The notes beneath the pieces are model-generated. The model saw only the letters and a list, made by a program, of their open reading frames with translations, made no database searches and was not told the origin of the DNA. The position numbers and the translations under genes are program-made. A stretch of 64,000 nucleotides of DNA from Firm-13 sp964579245 (GTDB lineage: Bacteria > Bacillota > Clostridia > Saccharofermentanales > Saccharofermentanaceae), in assembly GCA_964579245.1 (NCBI GenBank), contig CAZOFY010000005.1, forward strand, positions 8,126 through 72,125. The letters run 5' to 3'. This document shows positions 42,803 through 51,834 of the stretch, in pieces (position 1 is the first letter of the stretch; the number at the start of each line of letters is the position of its first letter).

Positions 42803-42974
42803 AAGTCTCTCCTTCCACAAAAAAACGCCTTCTCCTTACGGAAAAGACGCTTGCATACATATACAAGACTCCTGTCAGAAAATCGCATGTTCATACACGC
42901 GGTCCTGAGTGATCGGAGATAAAACGCCTCTTCCGGATTAGGGATCTCTTGATCGCTTTTCCGTCAGATTATTC
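42803..42974 (-). promoter_or_regulatory. Structured 5' leader of the hydrogenase-maturation operon (class unknown)
   Basis: About 170 nt from promoter to start codon. An outer helix CAAGAGATCC (42942-42951) / GGAGTCTTG (42864-42872) encloses a junction with a hairpin CGCGTGT-ATGA-ACATGCG and flanking TCAG/CTGA pairs. Upstream, ACGGAAAAGCG (42954-42964) is complementary to the 5' arm of the terminator, giving an antiterminator alternative. This is riboswitch-like logic. I could not match it to T-box, SAM, glycine, FMN, TPP, cobalamin, lysine or purine consensus; a loose CTCAGG resemblance to glycine aptamers is not convincing. Confidence 0.65.
42819..42850 (-). terminator. Attenuator terminator in the TM1266-hydG leader
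   Basis: Minus strand GCGTCTTTTCC-GTAA-GGAGAAGGCG followed by seven Ts, immediately before the ribosome site of the TM1266-type gene, so it must be overcome for the operon to be expressed. Confidence 0.85.
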
Positions 42975-42978
42975 TTTC

Positions 42979-43007
42979 ATTCTAAATGCCGATTCTTGAA
43001 AAGTCAA
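42979..43007 (-). promoter_or_regulatory. Consensus promoter for the TM1266-hydG operon
   Basis: Minus strand TTGACT (43002-43007), 17-bp spacer, TAGAAT (42979-42984). Confidence 0.82.
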
Positions 43008-43114
43008 GCCCTTCGAACCGGACGAATTGTAATACAAGAGTAGTTTTCTAGTCTTATACCTATGTTAATATATAGCTGAATCCTTGGCCTTATCGGCAGA
43101 AGCGGAGATTTTGC

Positions 43115-44083
43115 ATGGAACTCGTCGTACTGATGCCATTCTTTAACGAAGAAGAGCAGATTCCGATTACGGTTGATCGTATGCTCTCTATCCTCGATCC
43201 TTTGAAAATATCTTACAGCTTGCTTTTCGTTGATGACGGATCATCTGACGGCACCTGGAAGGCAATCGAATCCGCGACACATCTATATCCTGATAAGGTT
43301 CGCGGCCTGAAGCTGTCGCGCAATTTCGGCAAAGAGTCAGCCATCTGTGCCGGTCTCGATGCGGCTGATGCAGATGCCGTAATATTGATGGACGGCGATC
43401 TTCAGCATCCTCCTGAGCATATTCCCGAGATGCTTCGTCTTTGGCGGGAAGGTTATGAGATTGTCGAAGGCGTAAAGTCTTCCCGTGGACACGAGAAGCT
43501 TTCAAGCAAACTGAACGCATTTGTTTTTTATGGTCTGTTCCACAAGGTTTCCGGTTATCGACTTGCGAACGCTTCGGATTATAAACTTTTGGACCGAAAG
43601 GTCGTACAGAAGTGGCGTTCCTTCACCGAGCACAGCACCTTTTTCCGAGGCTTGTCTGCCTGGATGGGCTTTCGCCGGACGACATTCACCTTTGAAGTTG
43701 CTGATCGCCAAACCGGTAATTCACGTTGGTCTATGACCCGGCTGATTCGCCTGTCGCTTGACGCGATCACGTCCTTTTCCGCGATGCCGCTGCAATTGAT
43801 CACAATCATCGGAATCGTTTTCATGGCCGGAGCATTGCTGCTTCTGATTCAGACACTCTTTAACTTTTTCACCGGGCAGGCCGCGAATGGTTTTACGACA
43901 GTCATTGTTGTCGAGCTCGTGATCGGTGCATGTATCATGATCAGCCTTGGACTGATCGGCACCTATATTGCAAGAATTTTCGAAGAGGTGAAGAACCGTC
44001 CCAGATATATCGTCTCAGAAGATACGGATATCACACACGAGGCGCTTCTACGCCCTTCAGAAATGACAGACGCGGAGGACTGA
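43115..44083 (+). CDS. GT2 family glycosyltransferase, polyprenyl-phosphate type (GtrB/DPM-like)
   Basis: A 322-residue membrane-bound enzyme expected to load a sugar from an NDP-sugar onto polyprenyl phosphate at the inner face of the membrane. Catalytic domain: VLMPFFNEEEQIPITVDRML, FVDDGSSDGTW, LSRNFGKESAICAGLDAA, LMDGDLQHPPE (DxD). Two C-terminal helices (about 222-244 and 258-282) and a NRPRYIVSE tail are typical of the GtrB/ArnC/DPM group. AGCGGAGATTTTGC precedes the ATG. It is the first gene of a three-gene plus-strand cassette. Confidence 0.9.
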   Translation: MELVVLMPFFNEEEQIPITVDRMLSILDPLKISYSLLFVDDGSSDGTWKAIESATHLYPDKVRGLKLSRNFGKESAICAGLDAADADAVILMDGDLQHPPEHIPEMLRLWREGYEIVEGVKSSRGHEKLSSKLNAFVFYGLFHKVSGYRLANASDYKLLDRKVVQKWRSFTEHSTFFRGLSAWMGFRRTTFTFEVADRQTGNSRWSMTRLIRLSLDAITSFSAMPLQLITIIGIVFMAGALLLLIQTLFNFFTGQAANGFTTVIVVELVIGACIMISLGLIGTYIARIFEEVKNRPRYIVSEDTDITHEALLRPSEMTDAED

Positions 44084-44086
44084 TTC

Positions 44087-46447
44087 ATGCCGGCATTCCT
44101 GAGTCCCATTCCTGCTATCCTGTTCCTTTTGGTTTCATTCTTTTTTGGTGTTCAGCTTTTACGGTTTCTTTTCCCCGATGCCCAACGCATCTTTATCGGA
44201 GTAGCCCCGAAACGTGCAACGCTTACACTGATTCCTACCGTTCTTTTTTATTATCCCGCGGGATTAATAATCGGTCTCACACTGGTCACCTTCATAACCT
44301 ATTTCATCGCCTATATGATGGCCCCCTTCATGCCGAAGGATATGGCTGTCCTCTACCCGGCGAATATCGTGTCTCTGGGCGCCGCTATTTATCTTGCCAG
44401 CTTTTTCTGGCAGAAGAGATATTCGAAGAAGGTTGTCCCTGTTCAGGCCGCACCTTCCGAGGATAACCCGGTACGGCGACGTCTGGGCGGACAGCATCGA
44501 AAGGCGGCAGCCGATCCGGTAAGTATGCAGAAGCCCGAGTTCCGACCGACGACTGGAACGGTCGTTTTTCTCGTCCTTTCTGTTGTTCTCCTGACCGCTG
44601 CAATGGCATTTCTGTTTTATTACTCGTATCGCATAGTTGGTCAGACCTTGATGGCCGGATATTCTGTCTTCAGTGATCTGGCTCCTCACACGGCTCTTGT
44701 CTCTTCCTTTTCAAAGGGAATGAATTTCCCGACGGTGTATCCGCATTTTCCCGACGGCTCCATACGGTATCATTTCCTGTTCTATTTTCTCTGCGGGAAT
44801 CTTTGTGCACTTGGATTGCCGATCGATCACGCACTGAATATACCTTCTATACTTGCCGCCGTCAGCTGTTTCGTCCTGTTAGGGACTCTATCGGTGCTTC
44901 TTTTCGGAAGAAAGATCGCCTTTCTCCTGGCTCCGGTCCTCGTGCTGTTCAGAAGTTCTCTGGCGTTCTATCACCAGGTCGCCGCACTTGCTTCGGCTCC
45001 GGGAGCCACTGCCTCTTCGATTCTGTCGGGAATCTTCAGCAACACGGAATTCATCGGGGTCACTCCCTATGACAACTGGGGACTGTGGGCCATCAATGTT
45101 TACGCGAATCAGAGACATCTTCTGTTCGGGACCGCGCTGATCCTGATCGTATTATTCTTCTTTCTGCCTCATGTCCGCCGTATGTTCCTGCATGTTAAGA
45201 AGGCTAATGGTTTTCGGGCGAAAATGAAGCAATTTCTATTCTGTCGTGAGGCTTGGATCCCCAGAAAGAAGGATCCGATCCGTCCGGTCCACTTGACCGT
45301 CATCTCGGCGCTTCTGGTCGTCTGCATGCCGTATTTTCATGGTTCGGCTCTGATCACACTGTTACTGATCCTGTTCTGTCTGGCTGTTTTTTCCGAAAAT
45401 CGGCTCTCCTATCTTATCGTCGCAGCTGTTGCCATACTTTCCTCCTTTGCACAGACCTATTTCTTCTCCGGCGGAGCCGGAAACGTCGTAGCTTTCTCGT
45501 ATTACCTGGGATTTGTCGTCACGGATCCGACTGCTCTCGGGATTGCAAATTATCTTCTGCAACTAACAGGCGCGGCAATCCTCGTTCTTCTCATCTCCAT
45601 TTTTGTGCAGAAAAGCGCCTATCGCGCAGTCATGCTCGCCGCCTTTACGCTGCCTGTTGTCTTTGCCTTTCTTGTGTCTATGACTGTTGATGTCACATCT
45701 AACCACAAGTTCGTTCAGATCAGCTTAATATTATTCTCTGCCTTCATCGGCGGAACAATCGCGTTTCTTTTCTCCCCCTTTCAGACACCGGTACCGCAAG
45801 CTGAGGGAAAGCCCGTGATTCGTACGACAGAGCCAGCAGTATCCGGACCGGTTGTAGCCTCTTCCGACAGTGATGCCAATGGATCGAATGCAAAGAATAC
45901 CAATACGCCCTCCGTCCCTATCCGAGGGAAGAGAAAGGTCGTTCGCATACTCGCGCTGATTGGCAGCCGGCTTCTGGCTGTTATCCTCTTGATTTTGCTG
46001 ACCGTATCCGGTATTAGCGATACAATTGTTTTCGTTAATAAAAACAGGAATTATCTGGAGGCGCGGCTGGATTCGTCTGTCACACAATGGATTACCGAGA
46101 AAACTCAGCCTCGGGCAGTTTTTCTCACAGCGCCCTTTTCCATGCACACCTTCTTCCTCTCCGGGCGATATTCCTATTTCGGACATCCCTACTACGCATG
46201 GTCTGCGGGCTATGATACTGACAAACGGAGTAAGACGTACGGCAAGCTCTTAAGCGGTTGTGAAGGAGACAAGCAGGCCTTCCTTACACTTTGCAAGCAG
46301 GAGGGCATCTCCTACATCCTGATTGATAACGAGATGCGTTCAAATCCGGATTATCCTTTGAACAGCGAATTCTTCGACACCCAGTTCAAACCAGAGGCCA
46401 CTTTCCCGCAAGAGAATGATACCGTCATCTACCGTGTCTCGTATTGA
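44087..46447 (+). CDS. Large polytopic membrane protein, GT-C-type glycosyltransferase candidate
   Basis: A 786-residue protein with about 14 membrane helices and a soluble C-terminal domain. Extracellular loops carry a conserved-looking segment (VSSFSKGMNFPTVYPHFPDG, RYHFLFYFLCGN), and the C-terminus has GRYSYFGHPYYAWSAGYDTD followed by KEGISYIL-like QEGISYILID. This plan (helices plus a terminal soluble domain with a sugar-phosphate-loop-like end) fits GT-C enzymes that use polyprenyl-linked sugars, as would be made by the gene just upstream (3-bp gap). No exact family match; GT-C is inference. Start follows GGAGGACTGATTC. Confidence 0.7.
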   Translation: MPAFLSPIPAILFLLVSFFFGVQLLRFLFPDAQRIFIGVAPKRATLTLIPTVLFYYPAGLIIGLTLVTFITYFIAYMMAPFMPKDMAVLYPANIVSLGAAIYLASFFWQKRYSKKVVPVQAAPSEDNPVRRRLGGQHRKAAADPVSMQKPEFRPTTGTVVFLVLSVVLLTAAMAFLFYYSYRIVGQTLMAGYSVFSDLAPHTALVSSFSKGMNFPTVYPHFPDGSIRYHFLFYFLCGNLCALGLPIDHALNIPSILAAVSCFVLLGTLSVLLFGRKIAFLLAPVLVLFRSSLAFYHQVAALASAPGATASSILSGIFSNTEFIGVTPYDNWGLWAINVYANQRHLLFGTALILIVLFFFLPHVRRMFLHVKKANGFRAKMKQFLFCREAWIPRKKDPIRPVHLTVISALLVVCMPYFHGSALITLLLILFCLAVFSENRLSYLIVAAVAILSSFAQTYFFSGGAGNVVAFSYYLGFVVTDPTALGIANYLLQLTGAAILVLLISIFVQKSAYRAVMLAAFTLPVVFAFLVSMTVDVTSNHKFVQISLILFSAFIGGTIAFLFSPFQTPVPQAEGKPVIRTTEPAVSGPVVASSDSDANGSNAKNTNTPSVPIRGKRKVVRILALIGSRLLAVILLILLTVSGISDTIVFVNKNRNYLEARLDSSVTQWITEKTQPRAVFLTAPFSMHTFFLSGRYSYFGHPYYAWSAGYDTDKRSKTYGKLLSGCEGDKQAFLTLCKQEGISYILIDNEMRSNPDYPLNSEFFDTQFKPEATFPQENDTVIYRVSY

Positions 46448-46458
46448 GGAGGAACTTT

Positions 46459-47400
46459 ATGTCCGTTTTTGATCCTGATTTGAGTAAACTTCGGCAAAGC
46501 ACGCTAAGAAAAATATATCTCGAATCTACATTGAGTAATCTGTATGCACAGAGAGATCGTGTACAGGAAACGCTGTTGATTCTCGAAAAGAGTAAAGCCC
46601 ATGAGCAATCTGACGTCGATCGCCTGGAATCTCACGTAAGCCCTCTTTCTCTTTTCTATTCCTTAATCAGAAAACGCGAAGAAAAGCTGGACAAGGAGCG
46701 AGCCGAGGCATATGCAGCGGCTGTTAAATATGATTCTGCGTGTCTGCTTGCGGACTCAATCGAATCGGAAATACGTCTCAGGGAGTCCGAATTTCTTGGT
46801 CTTGCCGGTTGCGAAGAAAAATATGCGGATTCACTGTCGAGAAAGCTCACCTTTCTGAAGGATAACGGGCAAGCAAACACCGAAGCGTTCCGAACAACAG
46901 AAGAAAATATTTCCTACATCGAACATCAGATCAAAGAAATCGAAGAGGCTCTGGCAGCAGGTGGGGGCGCGTTAGAGACGATAATAAAGCTTTACAATAC
47001 ACTAAGTTCCGCAGAAGATTGGGGGACCTGGGATATGCTCGGCGGAGGACTTCTGACCGGTGTCGCTAAGTATGAGGATCTAGATCAGGCGCAGATCTAT
47101 GCTGATAAACTTCAACGTCAGCTCCACAGCTTTCAGACCGAACTCACTGACATTACGATCCAAACACATTTCAATATCCAGATCGATGAGTTTACCCGGT
47201 TCGCCGATTGCTTCTTCGACAATATTTTTATGGATTGGACCGTGCAGGACAAGATCAACCATTCACAAGAACAGGTCAAGCAAACAAGAGCTGAGATCGA
47301 GTCTGCAATCGAACATCTGAACGATCTCCTGACAGAGGCCAATCGAAATCTGGAGCAAACCAGACGGCAATTTGAAGACCTGATCCTGTCAAGTTCCTGA
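46459..47400 (+). CDS. Coiled-coil protein of unknown function
   Basis: A 313-residue soluble protein made almost wholly of helix: an N-terminal coil (LEKSKAHEQSDVDRLESHV), a KREEKLDKERAEAYAAA stretch, a central glycine-rich hinge (EDWGTWDMLGGGLLTGVAKY, residues about 187-206), and C-terminal coils (DKINHSQEQVKQTRAEIESA). The hinge flanked by coils suggests a hairpin rod. The ATG at 46459 follows GAGGAGGAACTTT; an earlier in-frame TTG is part of the ribosome site. It starts 11 bp after the membrane protein, so it belongs to the glycosyltransferase cassette, role unknown. Confidence 0.75.
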   Translation: MSVFDPDLSKLRQSTLRKIYLESTLSNLYAQRDRVQETLLILEKSKAHEQSDVDRLESHVSPLSLFYSLIRKREEKLDKERAEAYAAAVKYDSACLLADSIESEIRLRESEFLGLAGCEEKYADSLSRKLTFLKDNGQANTEAFRTTEENISYIEHQIKEIEEALAAGGGALETIIKLYNTLSSAEDWGTWDMLGGGLLTGVAKYEDLDQAQIYADKLQRQLHSFQTELTDITIQTHFNIQIDEFTRFADCFFDNIFMDWTVQDKINHSQEQVKQTRAEIESAIEHLNDLLTEANRNLEQTRRQFEDLILSSS

Positions 47401-47872
47401 CCCCTATCAAAAGCTCCTTTATATACTAAATCAAGATTCATGACCACCCGCCAAATATGTTGTTTACTCAAGGGTTATAAGCCCTTGTTACTTGCCAGCG
47501 TCTCACGGCGCTGGCTTATTACTATCGATTAAGGCTCAACAGCAATTTGCCACTTTGGGATTTGCGGTGGCATTTTCTTGTGCGATGTAACGCTGTAGCA
47601 ATTGTAGCTCGGGGATTTTACGGTGGCATCCTCTTGTGCGGCGTAATGCTACAGCAATTGCAGCTTAAGCTTGTTCCCTTAAGAGCCTCTTGCATAACTC
47701 GCTGCCCGTAAAAGGGTCGTCGTATTCTTTTACATGGGTGGGTTAATGATATGCTCCAATGAAAATTAACTCGGGGGGGGGGCATCACATAGTTATACAT
47801 ACCAAAAGGCTGATTCCGGAAGATTTTGATGGTAATCATAGCGTAGATATTGCATCCTCTCACCCTATGATA

Positions 47873-48061
47873 CCTGCTAAATCGCTATTTCTCGTAATTT
47901 AGTAGGTAATCATTGTTGAATATCTTATTTATTGTTCAATGGCGAACATACTAAAAATCGTATCTCGTCGATTTGGTAGGTAATCATTGACAAATAACGC
48001 TTTTATTGCTCGTTGATGCACATACTAAAAATCGTATCTCGTCGATTTAGTAGGTACTCAA
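47873..48061 (+). repeat. 74-bp tandem hairpin repeats in element A (3 units)
   Basis: Left-arm CTAAA positions at 47877, 47951 and 48025, exactly 74 bp apart. Each has arms like ACTAAAAATCG / CGATTTAGTAGG followed by TAATCATTGA or TACTCAATGA. Same plan as the arrays at 63.1 kb and 19.7 kb. Confidence 0.88.
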
Positions 48062-48201
48062 TGAGCGAAAATGTGTTTAACACCCATTTTCTATGCTTAG
48101 AAGCCTGAACCCCTCTGTTCTATGACGAAGGGATTTCTCTGGTTTATTCTCTTGCCCACCAGCTGCATAGAATGTTATTTTCTTCTATAAGCACTTGCCC
48201 A

Positions 48202-48226
48202 CCACCCGCATAGCAGGTGGTTTTTT
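48202..48226 (+). terminator. Terminator-like hairpin at the 3' end of element A
   Basis: CCACC CGCATAGCA GGTGG and six Ts on the plus strand, at the end of the shared element. It suggests that the element is transcribed as a plus-strand RNA ending here. Confidence 0.55.
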
Positions 48227-48261
48227 CGCGCTCGTTGGCGCGAAACTGACTAAAGTCATAA

Positions 48262-48300
48262 AAACATCCCGACCCTCTGCCACAGCAAAAAATCGGGATG
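48262..48300 (-). terminator. Intrinsic terminator of the EF-G-like gene
   Basis: Minus strand CATCCCGA, long loop, TCGGGATG and five Ts, 20 bp after the stop codon. It begins directly where element A ends. Confidence 0.78.
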
Positions 48301-48321
48301 TGGTTCTTATGCAAGTATGGA

Positions 48322-50403
48322 TTATTCTTCCTCTTCCAACTGTGCCTTGTGATCCGCGATGACCTTAGCGGATACATCCGAAGGCGAGGGTTCGTATCTG
48401 GCGTGAGCTATCGTATACCAGCCGCGGCCCTGCGTCATGGACTTCAGATCTGTTGCATAGGAAGCCATTTCAGAGGTAGGAACCTCACAGGACACCACGG
48501 ATCCGTCTTCGTCCGAATCAATTCCCATAATACGTCCGCGGCGCTTATTCATATCTCCCATGATATCGCCCTGCTTATCCTCCGGGATATGGATTACGAC
48601 CGCACTGATCGGTTCAAGCAGAATCGGATTTGCCTGTGCCAAGCCAGCCTTAAATGCCAGACTGGCAGCAATCTTGAACGCCATTTCCGAAGAGTCAACA
48701 TCGTGGTAAGATCCGTCGACCAGAGTCGCCTTCAGGTTCACGACCGGAAATCCTGCAAGAACGCCGTGATTCACAGAATCCTGAAGTCCCTTCTCAACGG
48801 CAGGGAAGAAGTTACGGGGAACAGAACCGCCAAATACATTCTCTTCAAAAACAAGTGTCTCCGAATCCGTCGGTTCGAACTCAATCCAGACGTCACCGTA
48901 CTGTCCATGTCCGCCGGACTGCTTCTTGTGCTTGCCCTGGACCTTGACCTTCTTTCGGATCGTCTCCCGATAAGGAACACGTGGCGCCTCGATTGATGAA
49001 TCAACATTGAACTTTGTCTTGAGCTTGCTGCGCAAGACGCTGATCTCCTGTTCACCCAATCCGGCTATAACCATTTGTCGTGTCTCGGCGTTGGTTGTAA
49101 CAGTAAACACCGGATCTTCATCGGCCAGCTTATGAAGGCCTGCCATAATCTTATCCTCTTCACCCTTGGCCTTCGGAATGATCGCCATGGAAAGGCAGGG
49201 GGTCGGGAAGCTGATCTTAGGAAGAATGACGGGACGGGACTTGTCACAGATCGTATCATTCGTCTGCGTCAGAACAAGCTTTGACACTGCTCCGATATCA
49301 CCTGCGCATACCTGATCTGTGTTGAGCTGCTTCTTGCCTACCATATAGAAAAGTCCGCCGATGCGTTCCTCTTTCTCTTTCTCGGAGTTATAAACACTGG
49401 TGTTGGCCTTCAGTACGCCGGAATATACACGGAAGATACTGATGCGTCCGACAAACGGGTCAGCTATTGTCTTAAATACGAATGCTGCCAGAGGATCCTT
49501 CTCCTCACAAGCGATATCTATAACGGTGCCATCAGGAGTTGTTCCCTTCACAGGTTCCTTCTCCCCGGCCGCTGGTGTATCCTTGGACAGACAGTTCATC
49601 AGGAATTCAACTCCCCAATTCCGGTAGGCAGAGCCGACATAGATCGGATGAAGACTTCCGTCACGGAAGCCGGCATGCACGCCGCGTCTGAACTCGTCCT
49701 CGGTGAAGGGCTCACCGGCAAAATACTTCTCCATCAGCTCTTCGTCACTCTCGGCGACTACTTCATTGACAGCATCCTGCAAAGAGGCTATGCGTTCATC
49801 GAAGGCCTCGGGGACAGGGATCTCCGTCATGTTGCCGCTCTTCTCGTCGATGGAGAAGGCGCGCTTGTTCATAACATCGACAATACCGGTCATCTTGCCG
49901 TCAGACATGATAGGTAAAGAAAGAGGGATCGTACCGGGACCGTAATTATCACGCATACGGGCTGATACCGCTTCGAAGTCGGCATTCGGCTCATCCATAC
50001 GATTCATGAAAAATAAAAAAGGAACATTCCGCTTCTTCAAAAGACGGATCGCCTTCTCCGAACCGACAGAGGTGCCGCCCTTGGCACTGATCATAACGAT
50101 CGCACTGTCGGCAATTCGAATACCGGCCATCGTCTCACCGAGGAAATCGAAATCTCCGGGAGTATCGATGATATTCATCTTCGAGTTCTTCCATTCGCAC
50201 GCGGCAATGGTGGTGTTGATAGAGATGTTACGCTTAATCTCTTCGGGATCAAAGTCCATCGTAGTGTTCCCGTCGGCGTTCCGACCTAACCGGTCGATCG
50301 CCTTTGCACTGAACAACATCGCCTCTGCGAGAGCTGTTTTACCGGATCCGCCATGTCCCAGCAATGTGATATTGCGGATCTTGCCTGCTGGATAATTGAG
50401 CAT
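48322..50403 (-). CDS. Elongation factor G-like translational GTPase (EF-G paralogue)
   Basis: A 693-residue five-domain EF-G-type GTPase. G1 reads LLGHGGSGKTALAEAML instead of the canonical AHIDAGKTT, G3 is DTPGDFDFLGE, G4 is NRMDE instead of NKMD. Domain IV and V segments are PRNFFPAVEKGLQDSVNHG and MGDMNKRRGRIMGIDSDEDG. These changes mark the widespread second EF-G-like group of Clostridia rather than the housekeeping fusA; its role (elongation variant, recycling or stress) is unsettled. The ATG at 50401-50403 follows AAGGAGGACAGATAC. Monocistronic, with a terminator at 48262-48300. Confidence 0.9.
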   Translation of the reverse strand: MLNYPAGKIRNITLLGHGGSGKTALAEAMLFSAKAIDRLGRNADGNTTMDFDPEEIKRNISINTTIAACEWKNSKMNIIDTPGDFDFLGETMAGIRIADSAIVMISAKGGTSVGSEKAIRLLKKRNVPFLFFMNRMDEPNADFEAVSARMRDNYGPGTIPLSLPIMSDGKMTGIVDVMNKRAFSIDEKSGNMTEIPVPEAFDERIASLQDAVNEVVAESDEELMEKYFAGEPFTEDEFRRGVHAGFRDGSLHPIYVGSAYRNWGVEFLMNCLSKDTPAAGEKEPVKGTTPDGTVIDIACEEKDPLAAFVFKTIADPFVGRISIFRVYSGVLKANTSVYNSEKEKEERIGGLFYMVGKKQLNTDQVCAGDIGAVSKLVLTQTNDTICDKSRPVILPKISFPTPCLSMAIIPKAKGEEDKIMAGLHKLADEDPVFTVTTNAETRQMVIAGLGEQEISVLRSKLKTKFNVDSSIEAPRVPYRETIRKKVKVQGKHKKQSGGHGQYGDVWIEFEPTDSETLVFEENVFGGSVPRNFFPAVEKGLQDSVNHGVLAGFPVVNLKATLVDGSYHDVDSSEMAFKIAASLAFKAGLAQANPILLEPISAVVIHIPEDKQGDIMGDMNKRRGRIMGIDSDEDGSVVSCEVPTSEMASYATDLKSMTQGRGWYTIAHARYEPSPSDVSAKVIADHKAQLEEEE

Positions 50404-50484
50404 GTATCTGTCCTCCTTGGTAAACGCTAATAGGGACATTATACTATGTAGATTGACCAATATCCACAGAAAAAAATCGAGAAA

Positions 50485-50931
50485 TTATGTGCATTTTGCG
50501 TGAACAGCCTTACGAAGGCGGAACAGTGTGTCGACAACAAAAATGGAAAGAGCAATCGCGCCGGCCTCCTCCATCGTTCGAAAAAAGGATGCGATCGCGT
50601 CAGCAGAACGGTTCTCAATCAAACTGAAAACAATTTGATACATGCCCGCCCCGGGAACAAACAGGAAAATGCAAGGGATCAGATACACCGTGACCGGCTT
50701 TTTTTCGACACGGGCAGCAATATGGGACAGAAGAGCAACAACAAGAGTGGCGACAAAGGTGGAAAGCACAGTCGATGTCTGCACGGCACCCATGCCGAGC
50801 TTGACAATACCTGCCAGCGCGCCGATCCCGCCGCATATCAGGGCCGCTCTCGTCGGAGCCCGGAAAAGTAGCGCGGCGCCGACTGCCGTAAGAAACCCGC
50901 CAAACACTGTGAGGATCATCGAAAAATCCAT
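50485..50931 (-). CDS. Threonine/serine exporter family, ThrE C-terminal part (DUF3815-like)
   Basis: A 148-residue protein with four or five helices (LTVFGGFLTAVGAALLFRAP, ICGGIGALAGIVKLGMG, LSTFVATLVVALLSHIAARV, LIPCIFLFVPGAGMYQIVFS). Together with the next-upstream gene it makes the two halves of a ThrE-type amino acid exporter, which in other bacteria is one chain. ATG at 50929-50931 follows AGGAGGCAGAGAA; the ribosome site overlaps the stop codon region of the N-terminal half, so the subunits are co-translated. Confidence 0.88.
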   Translation of the reverse strand: MDFSMILTVFGGFLTAVGAALLFRAPTRAALICGGIGALAGIVKLGMGAVQTSTVLSTFVATLVVALLSHIAARVEKKPVTVYLIPCIFLFVPGAGMYQIVFSLIENRSADAIASFFRTMEEAGAIALSIFVVDTLFRLRKAVHAKCT

Positions 50932-50945
50932 TTCTCTGCCTCCTG

Positions 50946-51734
50946 TCAAAACAAATGCCGGAACAGAAAAAGTCCGACACCTACGCCAACTGCCGAGGCT
51001 GTCGCGATTATAAACGCCTCCGCTGCTCTAGCCGTACCTGATTGATAATCCCCATACAAAACATCCCGGATTGCCGTCGTGATGACGACCCCCGGAACCA
51101 GCGGCATGATTGAGCTGATAATTACAAGATTGACTGCCTCGGTCCCGGGAGAAAACACGCTCGAAGCAAGGGATGCCAGATACGCGACGCCGGCGGCTGA
51201 GATCAGATCGCGAAAAAAATGTACAGATATACGCCCGAAAAGCAGAACTTGCACACCTGACAGCCAAAGTCCCGTAAGAAGGCAGACCGGAAGCAAGCGA
51301 ATATCCGTCCCTCCAAAAAACAGATAAAAGCAGGCGGGAAGAAGAAGAAGTGTCAAGAGGCGTACCCATCGCGGCAGCCCGACACTTCTCTTGATTTCTT
51401 GTAGTCGCTCCGTGGCGGCAGCTACCGTAATCTTGCCCGAGACCAGATCGCGGGCGACTGTATTCGCACTGGCAACACGACTAAGATTATTCTCCCGGAC
51501 GGTCACACGCCGCAGGGTTGTTATCGTCTCCTCCTGAGGGTCTCTTAGAGTCATCAGGATGCATGTCGGCGTGACGAAGGACTCCGTCCCCTCATAGCCT
51601 GACAGCTGAAGGATTCGCTCAATGGAGTCTTCAACGCGATAGATCTCGGCACCGCTTGACAGCAGGATCTCACCTGTAAGCATCGCAACAGAAAACAAAA
51701 GTTTCGCATCACCGGGGCTTGCCTTCTCTGTCAT
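50946..51734 (-). CDS. Threonine/serine exporter family, ThrE N-terminal part (DUF1212)
   Basis: A 262-residue protein. The N-terminal soluble half carries the ThrE hydrolase-like domain (AMLTGEILLSSGAEIYRVEDSI, ILMTLRDPQEE, LSRVASANTVARDLVSGKI) and the C-terminal half has five helices (LTLLLLPACFYLFFGGTDI, LLPVCLLTGLWLSGVQVLLF, LVIISSIMPLVPGVVITTAIRD). ATG at 51732-51734 follows AGGAAATTCAG. Export of threonine or serine, or a related solute, is inferred from the family. It lies 100 bp after the second ArsA gene, same strand. Confidence 0.88.
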   Translation of the reverse strand: MTEKASPGDAKLLFSVAMLTGEILLSSGAEIYRVEDSIERILQLSGYEGTESFVTPTCILMTLRDPQEETITTLRRVTVRENNLSRVASANTVARDLVSGKITVAAATERLQEIKRSVGLPRWVRLLTLLLLPACFYLFFGGTDIRLLPVCLLTGLWLSGVQVLLFGRISVHFFRDLISAAGVAYLASLASSVFSPGTEAVNLVIISSIMPLVPGVVITTAIRDVLYGDYQSGTARAAEAFIIATASAVGVGVGLFLFRHLF

Positions 51735-51834
51735 CTGAATTTCCTGCCCTTCTTTGCACATTACAGTCATTCTAACAAAAAGCAGGATAGACGTCATTAT
51801 GAAAACGTCTCAAGTCGGGGCGTTCGGCAGATTC

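Larger units (their letters stand above)
47444..48261 (+). repeat. Dispersed non-coding element, copy A (818 bp)
   Basis: No gene fits here. The segment is collinear with element B at 62690-63452. Shared modules in order: CCACCCGCC start; a GATAAGCCC-type segment and a hairpin GCCAGCG...CGCTGGC; TTGTGCGATGTAACGC...CAGCAATTG; CTCTTGCATAACTCGCTGCCCG; GATATGCTCCAATGA; GGGCATCACAT with ATACATAC; three 74-bp hairpin repeats; and a final CCACCCGCATAGCAGGTGG followed by six Ts. A direct internal duplication of the TTGTGCGATGTAACGC block is seen at 47578 and 47634. It sits between convergent genes. Either a large structured RNA or a non-autonomous mobile element. Confidence 0.85.

Noticed and set aside
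42854..42964. Glycine riboswitch before TM1266
   Set aside because: Only CTCAGG and a few purines agree; the conserved P1-P3 core of glycine aptamers cannot be aligned.
47444..48261. Transposase remnant in element A
   Set aside because: No frame on either strand shows transposase motifs, and no target-site duplication is evident at the visible borders.
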